DNA of 64,000 nucleotides from contig NZ_WMIC01000004.1 of NCBI RefSeq assembly GCF_009711135.1, forward strand, positions 124,001 to 188,000, in the 5' to 3' direction. The notes beneath the pieces are model-generated. The model was not told the origin of the DNA. It searched no databases and saw only the letters and a program-made list of their open reading frames with translations. Both the position numbers and the translations under genes were made by a program. The DNA comes from Flavobacterium sp. LC2016-01 (GTDB lineage Bacteria; Bacteroidota; Bacteroidia; Flavobacteriales; Flavobacteriaceae). Shown in pieces: positions 19,070 through 27,998 of this stretch (position 1 is the first letter of the stretch; each line of letters starts with the position of its first letter).

Positions 19070-20447
19070 TCTGGGGATTTAGGTTTGGATTCAGCTGCAG
19101 TTCGGACTCAGGCAATGGGAGCACTCTGGCGGATGTCTTCCATTGGGGCTTGGAAATTGAAAGAACCTGGTCCAGTTTCCCTGTCCTTTTGAGATCAAAA
19201 AAGCGATGTCCTAATTCGGTGAATAGTTCCAGGCGGCGCTCCAGAAGCACTGCCTCTATAATTTCCTGCGCCGTACCGGCAGTGGTATTTCCCAAACCTG
19301 CAAGATTTCTGGTTTTATTCAAATCTTCCTTAGCCCCTATGAGATCGCCCTGATGCGCACGGGCTTCTGATCTTATCAGGTACTGTTCGGCAATACGCAG
19401 AATGACCGAATATTCAGCACTCACTGCGGTGCTGGCTTTTCTTTTGTATTTATAGGAATGATACCATACAGATGTACCGTTGGTTACCGATTTGATCCAC
19501 TGTGTCTTGCGCCTGTCGCCTGTGGTGAATGCATTGAGAAGGTTATTGCTCAAAGCTGCCGAAGGCGGCGGCCCCTGCAGAAAAATAAAGTTATTCCCTT
19601 CATAAGTATTTGCTCCTGCCAGTGACGGGGTCAGCTGCCAGATCGTGGAGCGGCTTTCCTTTTCAAATAGCAGATCCAGTGTGGAAGGCCAGATGTATAA
19701 ATCAGTCTGGTTAATTACTGCTGAGGCCGTATTGGAAGCCTGGTCCCAAAGCTGATTATAAAGATACAGACGTGATAGGAGCGCCTGCGCGGCAGCTCTG
19801 TTTGGACGCGACCTGTCGGCCGAAACATAATTTCTTGGCAGAAGTTCGGCGGCCTGTTCCAAGTCCTTTCTGATACTGCTGTATAGATCCTGCTCTGGCA
19901 TTCTTGCCACAGTGCTGTTCTTTTTATAATCAGTTGAAGTAATATAGGGAACCGGCCCAAATGTGTTGAAAAGATAAAAATGAATCAAGGCGCGGACAAA
20001 CAGCGCTTCGCCGGTCAGCTGATGTCTGTCAGCCAGCGGCACCGTTGCTGATTTTGCAAGCCCTTCCACAACCGCATTGGCGGCATAGATTTGATTGTAG
20101 CTGCTGTTCCACAGTTCGGATATCTCGGCATCGGTGTCTGTCAGGGAATTATTGTAGAAATTAGCCTGTCCCGTTCCTGAAATTCCATAATACTGAAGTT
20201 CATCGCTGTACAGGCCCAGCTGGTTTGAAAGTCCTGTCGGATATCCTGTGAGCAGTCCCTTGTCCCTTATTTTGGAATAAATATCGGTCACGGCGGCATT
20301 GGCTGTAACTCTATCTTCGAATACGGCTCCGGCTGTCAGCTGCGATGAGGGAAGCTCCACATCGGTAAAATTAGAGCAGGCTGACGCGATAACCAAAAGG
20401 AAGAGCTGCACCAGTGCAATGTCTATTTTATAATATAATGTTTTCAT
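19056..20447 (-). CDS. SusD/RagB-family outer-membrane lipoprotein
   Basis: 463 residues with a lipoprotein signal (LFLLVIASACSNF, lipid-bearing Cys near 24). The SusD TPR-like pattern is seen in EALFVRALIHFYLFNTFGPVPYI near residues 148-170, RPNRAAAQALLSRLYLY near 215, and a C-terminal ERRLELFTELGHRFFDLKRTG. SusD lipoproteins are the surface lid of SusC transporters. It sits 16 bases after susC and is translationally coupled to the S9 peptidase. A peptide substrate is more likely than a glycan because the operon has a peptidase and no glycoside hydrolase. Confidence 0.93.
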   Translation of the reverse strand: MKTLYYKIDIALVQLFLLVIASACSNFTDVELPSSQLTAGAVFEDRVTANAAVTDIYSKIRDKGLLTGYPTGLSNQLGLYSDELQYYGISGTGQANFYNNSLTDTDAEISELWNSSYNQIYAANAVVEGLAKSATVPLADRHQLTGEALFVRALIHFYLFNTFGPVPYITSTDYKKNSTVARMPEQDLYSSIRKDLEQAAELLPRNYVSADRSRPNRAAAQALLSRLYLYNQLWDQASNTASAVINQTDLYIWPSTLDLLFEKESRSTIWQLTPSLAGANTYEGNNFIFLQGPPPSAALSNNLLNAFTTGDRRKTQWIKSVTNGTSVWYHSYKYKRKASTAVSAEYSVILRIAEQYLIRSEARAHQGDLIGAKEDLNKTRNLAGLGNTTAGTAQEIIEAVLLERRLELFTELGHRFFDLKRTGKLDQVLSISKPQWKTSARVLPLPESELQLNPNLNPQNESY

Positions 20448-20463
20448 AATAAAAGATCTAAGG

Positions 20464-23400
20464 TTAAAAAGTTAGCTGTATGCTGGTGCTGAAGATCCGA
20501 AGAGGAGGCAGGAATCCGGAAACTTTAAACTCGGGGTCTATGCCTTTGTACTTGGTGAATGTCAGCACATTCTGTCCCTCAACGCTCAGTCTGCAGTTTA
20601 TGCTTTTTGTCCAGCTTTTGGGCAGCTCATAGGACAAAGAGATATTTTTCAAGCGTATATAGGAAGCGTCGCTGATCGCGGCATCACTCTGTATATATCT
20701 GGTATTGGTAGTTCTTCTGGCTGCATTGCTGTCGCTGTAGCCCTGGTATGGTCCCATATCTCCTGCATTCTGCCAATGAGATGTCACGCCGCTTGGCTGG
20801 TTAGACATGGTGCCCGGCATGGGATTTCCGAAATTTTCATTGAAATTTTCCTGTTTCACGAACTGGAACAGGAAATCAAGCTCCACGCCGCGGAAGCGGA
20901 ATTGATTCTGCAGTCCTCCGTAGTATTTCGGATTCAGGTCCTTAATGGTCTTTTTGTCCTCAACGGCAGTCAGGTTTCCGTCTTTATTTACATCTTCAAA
21001 CTGATAGCTGCCTGCAGCATCAAGACCCGTATAATGGAATACCTTGACAAGATTCAAGGGTTTTCCGATCACATATCGGTTTTTATAAGTCGAGGCTTCA
21101 AGACTGGGAAAGGAAAGCAGTTTATTTCTGATGCTGGTAAGATTAAAACTTGAAGTCCAGCTGAAATCTCCGCTTTTCACATTTACGGTTCTGATGGCTA
21201 TTTCTATTCCCATGTTCTGCACTTCGGCATCAAGATTTCCCTGAATGGAGGCAAAACCTGTCGTGCCGGGAAGGGGAATGCCTACAAGCTGGCTGGAGGA
21301 ACGGTTCTGAAACCATGCAACAGATGTAAAGATCCTGTCATTGATGAAGCCGTTTTCAAGTGCCAATTCCATCTTGCGGTTGGTTTCCCATCCGAAATCA
21401 GGATTAAAAAGCCTGCTTGGCTGGAGCCCTGAAATACCTTGGTATCGTGCCGCTGAGGCAGAGTAGGTGTCTAGAAACTGGTAATCGCCTATCTGGTCGT
21501 TTCCGCTTGTCCCGTAACTAGCACGGATCTTACCGAAACTTAAAAAAGGAATGTTATCCTTTATCCATTTTTCCCCGCTGTAAATCATCGCCGCCCCGAC
21601 TGCCCCGAAAGTGGCAAACTGCCTTCCGGGCCCGAATCGGCTTGATCCGTCACGTCTTCCGGTAAGATTCAGGATATACTTTCCGTCATAATTAAAATTG
21701 ACCCTTGTGAAAAACGCCTGGTATTTATAGACGCTTTCATTGCTGTTCAATATTGTATTGGTCACTGCTGACTGAGGATTTTCCATCAGGCTGTTAGTGG
21801 AGAAGCCTTTGTAGTAGTTGATCAGCTGGTCTGCATTCTGCTGCTGGAAGGTAGTGCCTGCCAGCGCATCAATTGCAGTCTTTCCCAGATTTTTTGTCCA
21901 TGAAAGCTTTGGCTCGATGATCCACGAGCTGCGGCTGATTTTATTGGTAAATACAGAGGAGGACTCGCTTCCCAGACCATTTGCAGGATTGTAAATCGTG
22001 TTGGGCTGCAGGTTCTGCTGCTTCTGGTTAAGAGAGGTGTATCCAAAACTTCCGCCGGCAGAAAAACCTACACCGATATCATAGGTTAGAATCGCATTTG
22101 AAAGCAGATCATAGGTATTTCCATTGGTTTTTCCGTTCAAGGGAGCCAGCGGGTTATCAAAGGTGTTGTTTTCCCAGTTCAGACTGCCTGCTGCATCGTA
22201 TAGGGCGGGCGCATTTGGAGCAAGCATGGCCGATGTCTGGGTAAAATCCACAGAAGGGAGAGTACTGAACTGTCCTGCATATACTGCAGAAAAATTCAGT
22301 CTGAATCTTTTGTCTTCCGATTCATGGCTGGCGCTGAAATGCCCGCCTGCCTTTACATAATCAAAATTACCGGGAAATACGGTTGTTTCGCGAGAGTAAT
22401 TGCCGCTCAGCAGAAACTGCGTTTTTTCAGACCCTCCCGAGACTGAGGACTGTATGTTAGTATAGTCTGCCGTTCCACCTATAAGCTCTTTCTGCCAGTT
22501 TGTGTTTCTGTTCTGGTCCCATGTGCCGTTTACATCATATGCTGATGCAGGATACTGTGTCACACCGTCGTTTGCAAATGCCTCTTTTCGCATTGCCAGG
22601 TAACGCGGAGTATCCAGAACATCCTTAAAGCGGGTAACCTTTCCGATTCCATTTGAGTACGATGCCGTAAAAGAGGTTTTACCGCTCTTTCCTTTGCGTG
22701 TGGTGATAAGGACAACACCGTTTGCCCCGCGCGAACCGTATATGGCTGTCGCGTCGGCATCTTTAAGCACCTCTATGGAAGCAATGTCTGATGGGTTTAT
22801 GCTGTTAAGAGGACTGTTCTGGGAAGACATATTGCCCGATGTATAGGAGCTTCCGATGCTTTGGGAAGAATAAGGGACGCCATCAATAATATACAGCGGG
22901 GTGTTTCCGTCGTTTCTTAAACTGTTCAGCCCGCGTATTTCTATAGAAAATCCACTGCCTGGCATTCCTGAATTCTGCACTATATTTACTCCAGCCATGC
23001 GCCCCTGCATTGTAGCCAGCACATTAGTGACAGGCTGCGTTTCAATATCTTTGGAGGTAATTCGGGCAATACTCCCCGTTCGGTCACGTTCCTTTACGGA
23101 ATAATAACCAGCATTTACCCGAACCTCCTGTAGGGTTGTAGTATCATATTCAAGTTTAATGTCAATTTTAGCCCTGTCATTTACTGGAATAAATTTTGTT
23201 TTGAATCCAATGAAAGATACTATCAATGTATCCCGAGGAGAAGCTTCAATTGAATAGTGGCCGTTGTAATCTGTGATTACGGCTGAATTCTTATTGCTTT
23301 TAAGACTGATGGTAACTCCGGGCAGCGGAGATGAGCCATCACTTACAATACCCTGAACCACATTTCGCTGGCAGGGAACGGCTTTGGAATTCCGAAAATT

Positions 23401-23493
23401 TCTGGAATAAATGGTGGAAAAAGACAACAGTACGCCAGCAAAAAATAGGCAATAAAGAGCTCTTCCATCCTTGGAAAATGAAAAATAATTCAT
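20464..23493 (-). CDS. SusC/RagA-family TonB-linked outer-membrane transporter
   Basis: 1009 residues. A signal segment (ALYCLFFAGVLLSFSTIYS) is followed by a carboxypeptidase-like domain (VVQGIVSDGSSPLPGVTISL to SFIGFKT, about 45-105), a TonB plug (MQGRMAGVNIVQNSG, IEIRGLNSLRND, LYIIDGVPY near 165-205), then a long beta-barrel ending in an aromatic residue (TSIQLTF). It is the first gene of the operon with susD and the S9 peptidase. It works with TonB-ExbBD encoded elsewhere. No N-terminal anti-sigma-contact domain is evident and no ECF sigma gene lies nearby. Confidence 0.94.
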   Translation of the reverse strand: MNYFSFSKDGRALYCLFFAGVLLSFSTIYSRNFRNSKAVPCQRNVVQGIVSDGSSPLPGVTISLKSNKNSAVITDYNGHYSIEASPRDTLIVSFIGFKTKFIPVNDRAKIDIKLEYDTTTLQEVRVNAGYYSVKERDRTGSIARITSKDIETQPVTNVLATMQGRMAGVNIVQNSGMPGSGFSIEIRGLNSLRNDGNTPLYIIDGVPYSSQSIGSSYTSGNMSSQNSPLNSINPSDIASIEVLKDADATAIYGSRGANGVVLITTRKGKSGKTSFTASYSNGIGKVTRFKDVLDTPRYLAMRKEAFANDGVTQYPASAYDVNGTWDQNRNTNWQKELIGGTADYTNIQSSVSGGSEKTQFLLSGNYSRETTVFPGNFDYVKAGGHFSASHESEDKRFRLNFSAVYAGQFSTLPSVDFTQTSAMLAPNAPALYDAAGSLNWENNTFDNPLAPLNGKTNGNTYDLLSNAILTYDIGVGFSAGGSFGYTSLNQKQQNLQPNTIYNPANGLGSESSSVFTNKISRSSWIIEPKLSWTKNLGKTAIDALAGTTFQQQNADQLINYYKGFSTNSLMENPQSAVTNTILNSNESVYKYQAFFTRVNFNYDGKYILNLTGRRDGSSRFGPGRQFATFGAVGAAMIYSGEKWIKDNIPFLSFGKIRASYGTSGNDQIGDYQFLDTYSASAARYQGISGLQPSRLFNPDFGWETNRKMELALENGFINDRIFTSVAWFQNRSSSQLVGIPLPGTTGFASIQGNLDAEVQNMGIEIAIRTVNVKSGDFSWTSSFNLTSIRNKLLSFPSLEASTYKNRYVIGKPLNLVKVFHYTGLDAAGSYQFEDVNKDGNLTAVEDKKTIKDLNPKYYGGLQNQFRFRGVELDFLFQFVKQENFNENFGNPMPGTMSNQPSGVTSHWQNAGDMGPYQGYSDSNAARRTTNTRYIQSDAAISDASYIRLKNISLSYELPKSWTKSINCRLSVEGQNVLTFTKYKGIDPEFKVSGFLPPLRIFSTSIQLTF

Positions 23494-23740
23494 AATATTG
23501 GGATTGGTTAGTTAAATATGGATTTGATTAGCTAAGGTCCTCTGCTCTAGTTTGGTCGCTGCAGCTGAGGGCCATTTTTTATGCATTAAGTAAACGACTT
23601 AATGGTCATAATATATTTTTTTTTACATTAATAAATGAGTTATAAGATTAAGCCTTCTTATAATGCGAAGTCATTTTTAATTTAAAGTATTGCTAAGAAA
23701 TATAAGCGATGAAGAACCAAATAAAAAGGCGCGGAACTCA

Positions 23741-23864
23741 GCTTATTGACTTGAGGTACTGGAAATACCGAGGAACAATAAGTGAGCCCACGCCATAGGC
23801 GTGAGCATCTTACTTATCCTCTCGTTCCTTTTAAATTTCCAGTTTTCAAGTCGAGATTCTAAGC
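23741..23864. repeat. 124-bp long imperfect inverted repeat
   Basis: The centre CACGCC-ATA-GGCGTG (23789-23803) is flanked by arms that keep pairing with small bulges: ATAAGT with ACTTAT, GGAAC with GTTCC, ACTGGAAAT with ATTTCCAGT, GACTTGA with TCAAGTC, and an outermost GCTTA with TAAGC. RNA from either strand would fold into one long hairpin. It could be a miniature mobile repeat, a structured RNA or a strong terminator. It lacks a T-run directly after the stem. Confidence 0.75.
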
Positions 23865-23941
23865 GAATGCTTCAAATATCTTTATGTGAAGAATCGCAAA
23901 TATATAAATTCAAAAACAAATATAATGAAAAAAAATAACAA

Positions 23942-23959
23942 CTACACATATATGTGTAG
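23942..23959. promoter_or_regulatory. Perfect palindrome, likely operator of the XRE repressor
   Basis: CTACACATATATGTGTAG is a perfect 18-bp palindrome 34 bases before the XRE start codon. XRE proteins usually bind such sites and repress their own gene. The promoter itself is not clear. Confidence 0.6.
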
Positions 23960-23992
23960 GATTAATATTTTTTTATACTGCAAATTTAACAT

Positions 23993-24214
23993 GTGGAAGA
24001 TATAGAAATAAATAAAGTACAAAAGAAGCTTGGAGCTACTATAAGGAAAATTAGAGAAGAAAAAGATCAATATTCTCAATCTAAATTGGCTGTTGAAATT
24101 GGTATGTCAGTAAATCAGGTTGCAAGAATAGAAAGAGGAGAAACCAATCCAACATTAAAAACTTTAACATTAATTGCAATAGCCTTAAAGGTTGATATTA
24201 AAGATTTGTTTTAA
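23993..24214 (+). CDS. XRE-family helix-turn-helix regulator
   Basis: 73 residues, essentially one HTH_3 domain: LGATIRKIREEKDQYSQSKLA, then the turn and recognition helix SVNQVARIERGETNPTLKTL. The start must be GTG 23993: the ATG two bases earlier gives an immediate stop and the next Met is inside the recognition region. It lies at the head of an AT-rich block with two nuclease-like genes and ends just before its own terminator, so it is a separate transcript. A likely job is to keep itself, and perhaps the block, repressed through the palindrome upstream. Confidence 0.88.
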   Translation: MEDIEINKVQKKLGATIRKIREEKDQYSQSKLAVEIGMSVNQVARIERGETNPTLKTLTLIAIALKVDIKDLF

Positions 24215-24221
24215 ATATAAT

Positions 24222-24243
24222 AGATGCTTAGGCATCTTTTTTT
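24222..24243 (+). terminator. Terminator after the XRE gene
   Basis: Stem AGATGC/GCATCT with loop TTAG (24222-24237) followed by a T-rich run. Confidence 0.75.
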
Positions 24244-24505
24244 ATGCTCAAAAAATAAATAAAATAGGTATTTATACGGTGGACTTATAATTATTAAAAG
24301 AATTATTTTGCATATTATGGAAAAGCATAAAATATAAAAAAAACATCATTGTATGTTTGGTCTGAAAAAAACAAAGGTTAAGCCAAGTCTAATTCTCGTA
24401 TTTAAATTATGAGTTAACTGGCAGAATTAAACCGACAGAAAGTTGATTTTGTTGCACTCTATTTATTTTATTAATTTATTAACAACCAAAAAACAAATTT
24501 TTCTC

Positions 24506-24838
24506 ATGGAAATAATCATTCACACCGATGATGCAAAAAAACTAGCCTCTGCAATTTTTAGCAAAATAAAAAATAAGCTTGAAACCTGGGAGGCAAAAAA
24601 AGATGAACAAGGTTATAATATATATTATCATTCCACAAAATCAAAACAATGGGAAAATGAACATTATGTAAAACCATTCGTAGAAAGTGTTAGCAATCAA
24701 AAATTATACTTCAGAGTCACTGAAATTGAAGGTGTAAAATTGGATTTTCAAAATGATTTCGGGTATTTATTAGGACGATTTATCGAAGTGCTAATCGTTC
24801 ATTTTTCAGATGAATACAATAAAATTGAAATAAAATAA
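24506..24838 (+). CDS. Small unknown protein heading the nuclease block
   Basis: 110 residues from ATG 24506 (MEIIIHTDDAKKLASAIF). The 21 residues of an upstream in-frame extension look non-coding, so I use the inner start. The fold seems mixed alpha/beta, with an antiparallel pattern in YNIYYHSTKSK and KLYFRVTEIEGVKLDF. I do not recognise a family. It lies 30 bases before the 633-residue PD-(D/E)XK-like gene on the same strand, so the two are probably co-transcribed. It may be a partner or immunity protein; nothing in the sequence shows which. Confidence 0.6.
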   Translation: MEIIIHTDDAKKLASAIFSKIKNKLETWEAKKDEQGYNIYYHSTKSKQWENEHYVKPFVESVSNQKLYFRVTEIEGVKLDFQNDFGYLLGRFIEVLIVHFSDEYNKIEIK

Positions 24839-24868
24839 TTTCTGCCTGCAATTGATAAAGAAACCATT

Positions 24869-26770
24869 ATGAGTACACCTTCATATCTAAACGAAGAAGT
24901 TAAAGCATTTTGGCAGCATGCCATTACGCAGGCAAAAGCTGACAGGGAAAGATATTTTAGCTGGATAAAAGATGAAATAAAAACAGCTGTTTTGCTGATA
25001 AACAAATATGATAAAATTTATGTTTTAGGAGGATTAGGATCAAAGCTTATTGCAGCGAGCCCGAATCTTTATAACCAGCTGATGGAAGGTTATACTGGCC
25101 AGGATATGGAGGAGGCGCAAAAAGAAAGAATGGTAGAAGATGAAGAAATTGAAGTCCTGCTTGAATATGCCATAAATATAGCCACTGCGGAGGCAAATTC
25201 CAAAATTGGAATACTTCCAACCGAAGATGATATTCTTGAAATAAAAGGCCAGCTATCAAAAATAAAGATGAATATCAACTTTTATGAAAAGTCCGCAGAA
25301 TATCCTAAGGATGGAACAGAATTCGATCATTGGCTAAAACTTGCTGTTATGGAAGATGCAATCCATGTCCGGGGTGATGGGTATCAATCCCATATTTCAG
25401 AAATTTATGAAGAAACATTCGGATTCCATAATAACTTTCTGCAGCAGTATTACGGTTTTGATTCTACAGATATTTATAATACGATTAAAAAACTTGATTT
25501 ATTGGTTGGTTCTAAGATCGGAAATGCTTTCGGGGGTTCATTGGCGCATCAAAGATTTATTGAATGGAGTGACGAAAAAGGTGAAGATGCTGTCAAGGAG
25601 GAAATGATGTCGACAGGAAAGCACTTTATGCAGCAATTTGTTTCTGAGAATTTAGATTTGTTTGATGACGAGCATCCGGAAGGGCCTTCACTACTTTCTC
25701 TGGATCTAATTGAAGGCTACAATAGATTGTTTTGGGTTATTCCTAAGACTGAAAAAGAAAAAAGGATTTTTGAACTGCTATCGCATAAATTTGGAGACAA
25801 TTCAGAATTTTTAAAAGGCAAGTTTGGCGGTTTTATTTTAGGCGATTCGGTGAGCCAGACCAAACCGCTAATTCAGATTGGGGATAAATTCTACTGTTTT
25901 TCCTTAAGTCTTCCCTTTAGAAACATATTCAATATTACCGCAAATCTATTGGAGTCAGCAGATCCTATATATTACGAGCATTCATTTAAAGGCAATTCAT
26001 TTTTAAATTCACGCGATAATTATATCGAAAGGAAAACAAAACAATTATTTGAGAAGTTTCTGCCCAACGCAGAATTCTACCATTCATTAAAATACAATAT
26101 AACAGAGGATGGTTTAGCTAAAGAACCTGAATTAGATATTTTAGGTATTAGTCAGGACACAATTTACATTATTGAAGTTAAAGCCGGCGAACTTAATAAA
26201 AAGCATCGACGAGGTGCTGTTAAGGGATTAAAAGACAGGCTAAAAGAGACAGTAAATGAAGGTTCATTTCAATGTCATAGAGCTGAAAAATACATTGAAA
26301 ACAACGATAGTCCAGAATTTAGATATATTGCTGATTCAAAGTTAAATACATTAAAAATTGACAAATGTAACCAGTATAAGATTATCAAAATTTCTGTAAT
26401 GTATGAACATCTCTCAACTGTATCGGTTAATCTAAAATATTTAATAGAATCTGGGGTGCTAAGCGCTGATTATAAATGGACATGGATCGTCTCACTTTAT
26501 GATCTGATGATATTTTCCGATTTAATCGAAAATGAAAAGGATTTTGAAGATTATATCGAAAACCGATTTGGCCTGTATGAAAGAAATGATGTTGAATTTC
26601 AGGATGAAATAGATATTTTAGGGTTCTTTTTAGAAAATAAATTCCCTTTGGCCGCTGAGAACAAAAATGAAAAGATTTTTATTTCTTCATATCGTGATGA
26701 CATTGAAAACTACTACACCAAAAAAGATTTAGGGATGCCCGGAGTTGTCAAACCAGCTAAAAAAAGGTGA
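24869..26770 (+). CDS. Large protein with a PD-(D/E)XK-like nuclease domain
   Basis: 633 residues. The C-terminal third has a nuclease core: YIERKTKQLFEKFLPNAEFY (near 380), then EPELDILGISQDTIYIIEVKAGEL, with Asp near 426 and E-x-K near 437-439, the D...ExK signature of PD-(D/E)XK enzymes. The first 370 residues are helical and charged and I cannot place them; they may sense a trigger or bind a partner. No membrane segment. The gene is second in a four-gene rightward run (unknown - nuclease - unknown - HNH) behind an XRE gene, the kind of context seen for defence cargo. The defence role is inference. Confidence 0.65.
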   Translation: MSTPSYLNEEVKAFWQHAITQAKADRERYFSWIKDEIKTAVLLINKYDKIYVLGGLGSKLIAASPNLYNQLMEGYTGQDMEEAQKERMVEDEEIEVLLEYAINIATAEANSKIGILPTEDDILEIKGQLSKIKMNINFYEKSAEYPKDGTEFDHWLKLAVMEDAIHVRGDGYQSHISEIYEETFGFHNNFLQQYYGFDSTDIYNTIKKLDLLVGSKIGNAFGGSLAHQRFIEWSDEKGEDAVKEEMMSTGKHFMQQFVSENLDLFDDEHPEGPSLLSLDLIEGYNRLFWVIPKTEKEKRIFELLSHKFGDNSEFLKGKFGGFILGDSVSQTKPLIQIGDKFYCFSLSLPFRNIFNITANLLESADPIYYEHSFKGNSFLNSRDNYIERKTKQLFEKFLPNAEFYHSLKYNITEDGLAKEPELDILGISQDTIYIIEVKAGELNKKHRRGAVKGLKDRLKETVNEGSFQCHRAEKYIENNDSPEFRYIADSKLNTLKIDKCNQYKIIKISVMYEHLSTVSVNLKYLIESGVLSADYKWTWIVSLYDLMIFSDLIENEKDFEDYIENRFGLYERNDVEFQDEIDILGFFLENKFPLAAENKNEKIFISSYRDDIENYYTKKDLGMPGVVKPAKKR

Positions 26771-26807
26771 AAGAACTTAAAATTACGCTTAAGAAAAAAG
26801 CTTACAA

Positions 26808-27860
26808 ATGAATGAAAGAGAAATTATAATCGAAAATCAAAGAAAAATTTTGATGGAGGAGCAAACCAGAGAGTTGCAGGAGAATGAAGAATTAATTAAA
26901 AATTTTATAAGTGACTGCAATAAGTTAAAAATTCCTATTACTATTTCTGATATAAAATTTATTTCCAAAATTGGTATTGTCGCAACTTATCCCGATCTGC
27001 TTACTTTACTAAATAAGAAAATTAAAGTCGATAAAGAGGAATTAGTTTCATTTAAAGTATTAGACAAAGAATTTACAAAAAAAACATGGGCTCCGGGCTA
27101 TTTTGCCGCCAAAAACTTTATGGCAATGGCACACCCATACTTTAGAAGGGGTCATTATAAAAATGAAGCTTTTGCTCCAAGGTTTCTTGAAATTTTCTGC
27201 AATTATATTTCAACCAAAAACGACAAATATCTTGGACTTGATTTAGACAGAGTTCGAATTAATCTTGACAGCAGAATGCTAATGGAATTTGACAGCTGGT
27301 ATGGTTCCAAGTTTGATCAAGATATTTCAAAGATTGAAGACGGAATTACCAAATTAAGACCTCCTGTAGATTTAGAACCCGCAGAAATTGATTTCTTATT
27401 TGGAAACGTTTATTCATTAGATATTAAGTGGTATACCAAAGAATCAGTTGAAAATAATATCAATACCAAAATTAAGGTTTTTCAGGCAGAAGAATTTAAA
27501 GAACCTGAATGCAGAATTATAAAAGATGGAAATGAATATTTTCCCGCAAAATACATCCATGCAGAATTTGATCTTAAAAATGGTACGTTCAGGCATTTGG
27601 ATGGAGCCATTCATTTTTATACTGAGAAAGAGTATTTTCAGCGTAGGGAAACCGACTTTAATCACAATGACAAAAATCCATCAAAAATAAAAACTCTTTC
27701 CCAGAAATTATTTAAAGTTAACGGCGAGATTCATGTTAACGATTGGGTTGAATTAACTAGTCATTATTTGGCCGGCAATCCCTTAATTTTTGAATATTTT
27801 GAAGGTAAATTGCCTGATAAAATAATAGAAATGGTAGAAAAAATTAGATCTCAAAAGTAA
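26808..27860 (+). CDS. Unknown protein in the nuclease block
   Basis: 350 residues, soluble. The N-terminal 45 residues are a charged helix that may form a coiled coil (ENQRKILMEEQTRELQENEE). Central part: FTKKTWAPGYFAAKNFMAMA and YFRRGHYKNEAF. C-terminal part: an ordered alpha/beta region with KYIHAEFDLKNGTFRHLDGA. I recognise no family. It starts 37 bases after the PD-(D/E)XK-like gene on the same strand and shares its AT-rich composition, so it probably belongs to the same operon and functional unit. Confidence 0.6.
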   Translation: MNEREIIIENQRKILMEEQTRELQENEELIKNFISDCNKLKIPITISDIKFISKIGIVATYPDLLTLLNKKIKVDKEELVSFKVLDKEFTKKTWAPGYFAAKNFMAMAHPYFRRGHYKNEAFAPRFLEIFCNYISTKNDKYLGLDLDRVRINLDSRMLMEFDSWYGSKFDQDISKIEDGITKLRPPVDLEPAEIDFLFGNVYSLDIKWYTKESVENNINTKIKVFQAEEFKEPECRIIKDGNEYFPAKYIHAEFDLKNGTFRHLDGAIHFYTEKEYFQRRETDFNHNDKNPSKIKTLSQKLFKVNGEIHVNDWVELTSHYLAGNPLIFEYFEGKLPDKIIEMVEKIRSQK

Positions 27861-27998
27861 AAAAGTGCTGGCATGGGTATATTTGGCAGCAAACATTTTC
27901 CTAATTAAATGATATAATAAAAAAACATTTTCAGAATATCTCATTTTTATTTTTAAAATAGGATTATTCTGATGTAATCTAATCACCATTTGTATAAT

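Larger units (their letters stand above)
23494..23992. other. Long intergenic region between susC and the XRE-led block
   Basis: About 500 bases without an ORF. It contains the susC leader/promoter region, a 124-bp imperfect inverted repeat (23741-23864), then very AT-rich DNA with a perfect 18-bp palindrome (23942-23959). Base composition shifts from GC-richer on the left to AT-rich on the right, so this may be a joint between two acquired blocks. Confidence 0.6.

Noticed and set aside
23741..23864. Retron msr-msd RNA
   Set aside because: The long inverted repeat is suggestive, but no reverse transcriptase gene exists in the window.
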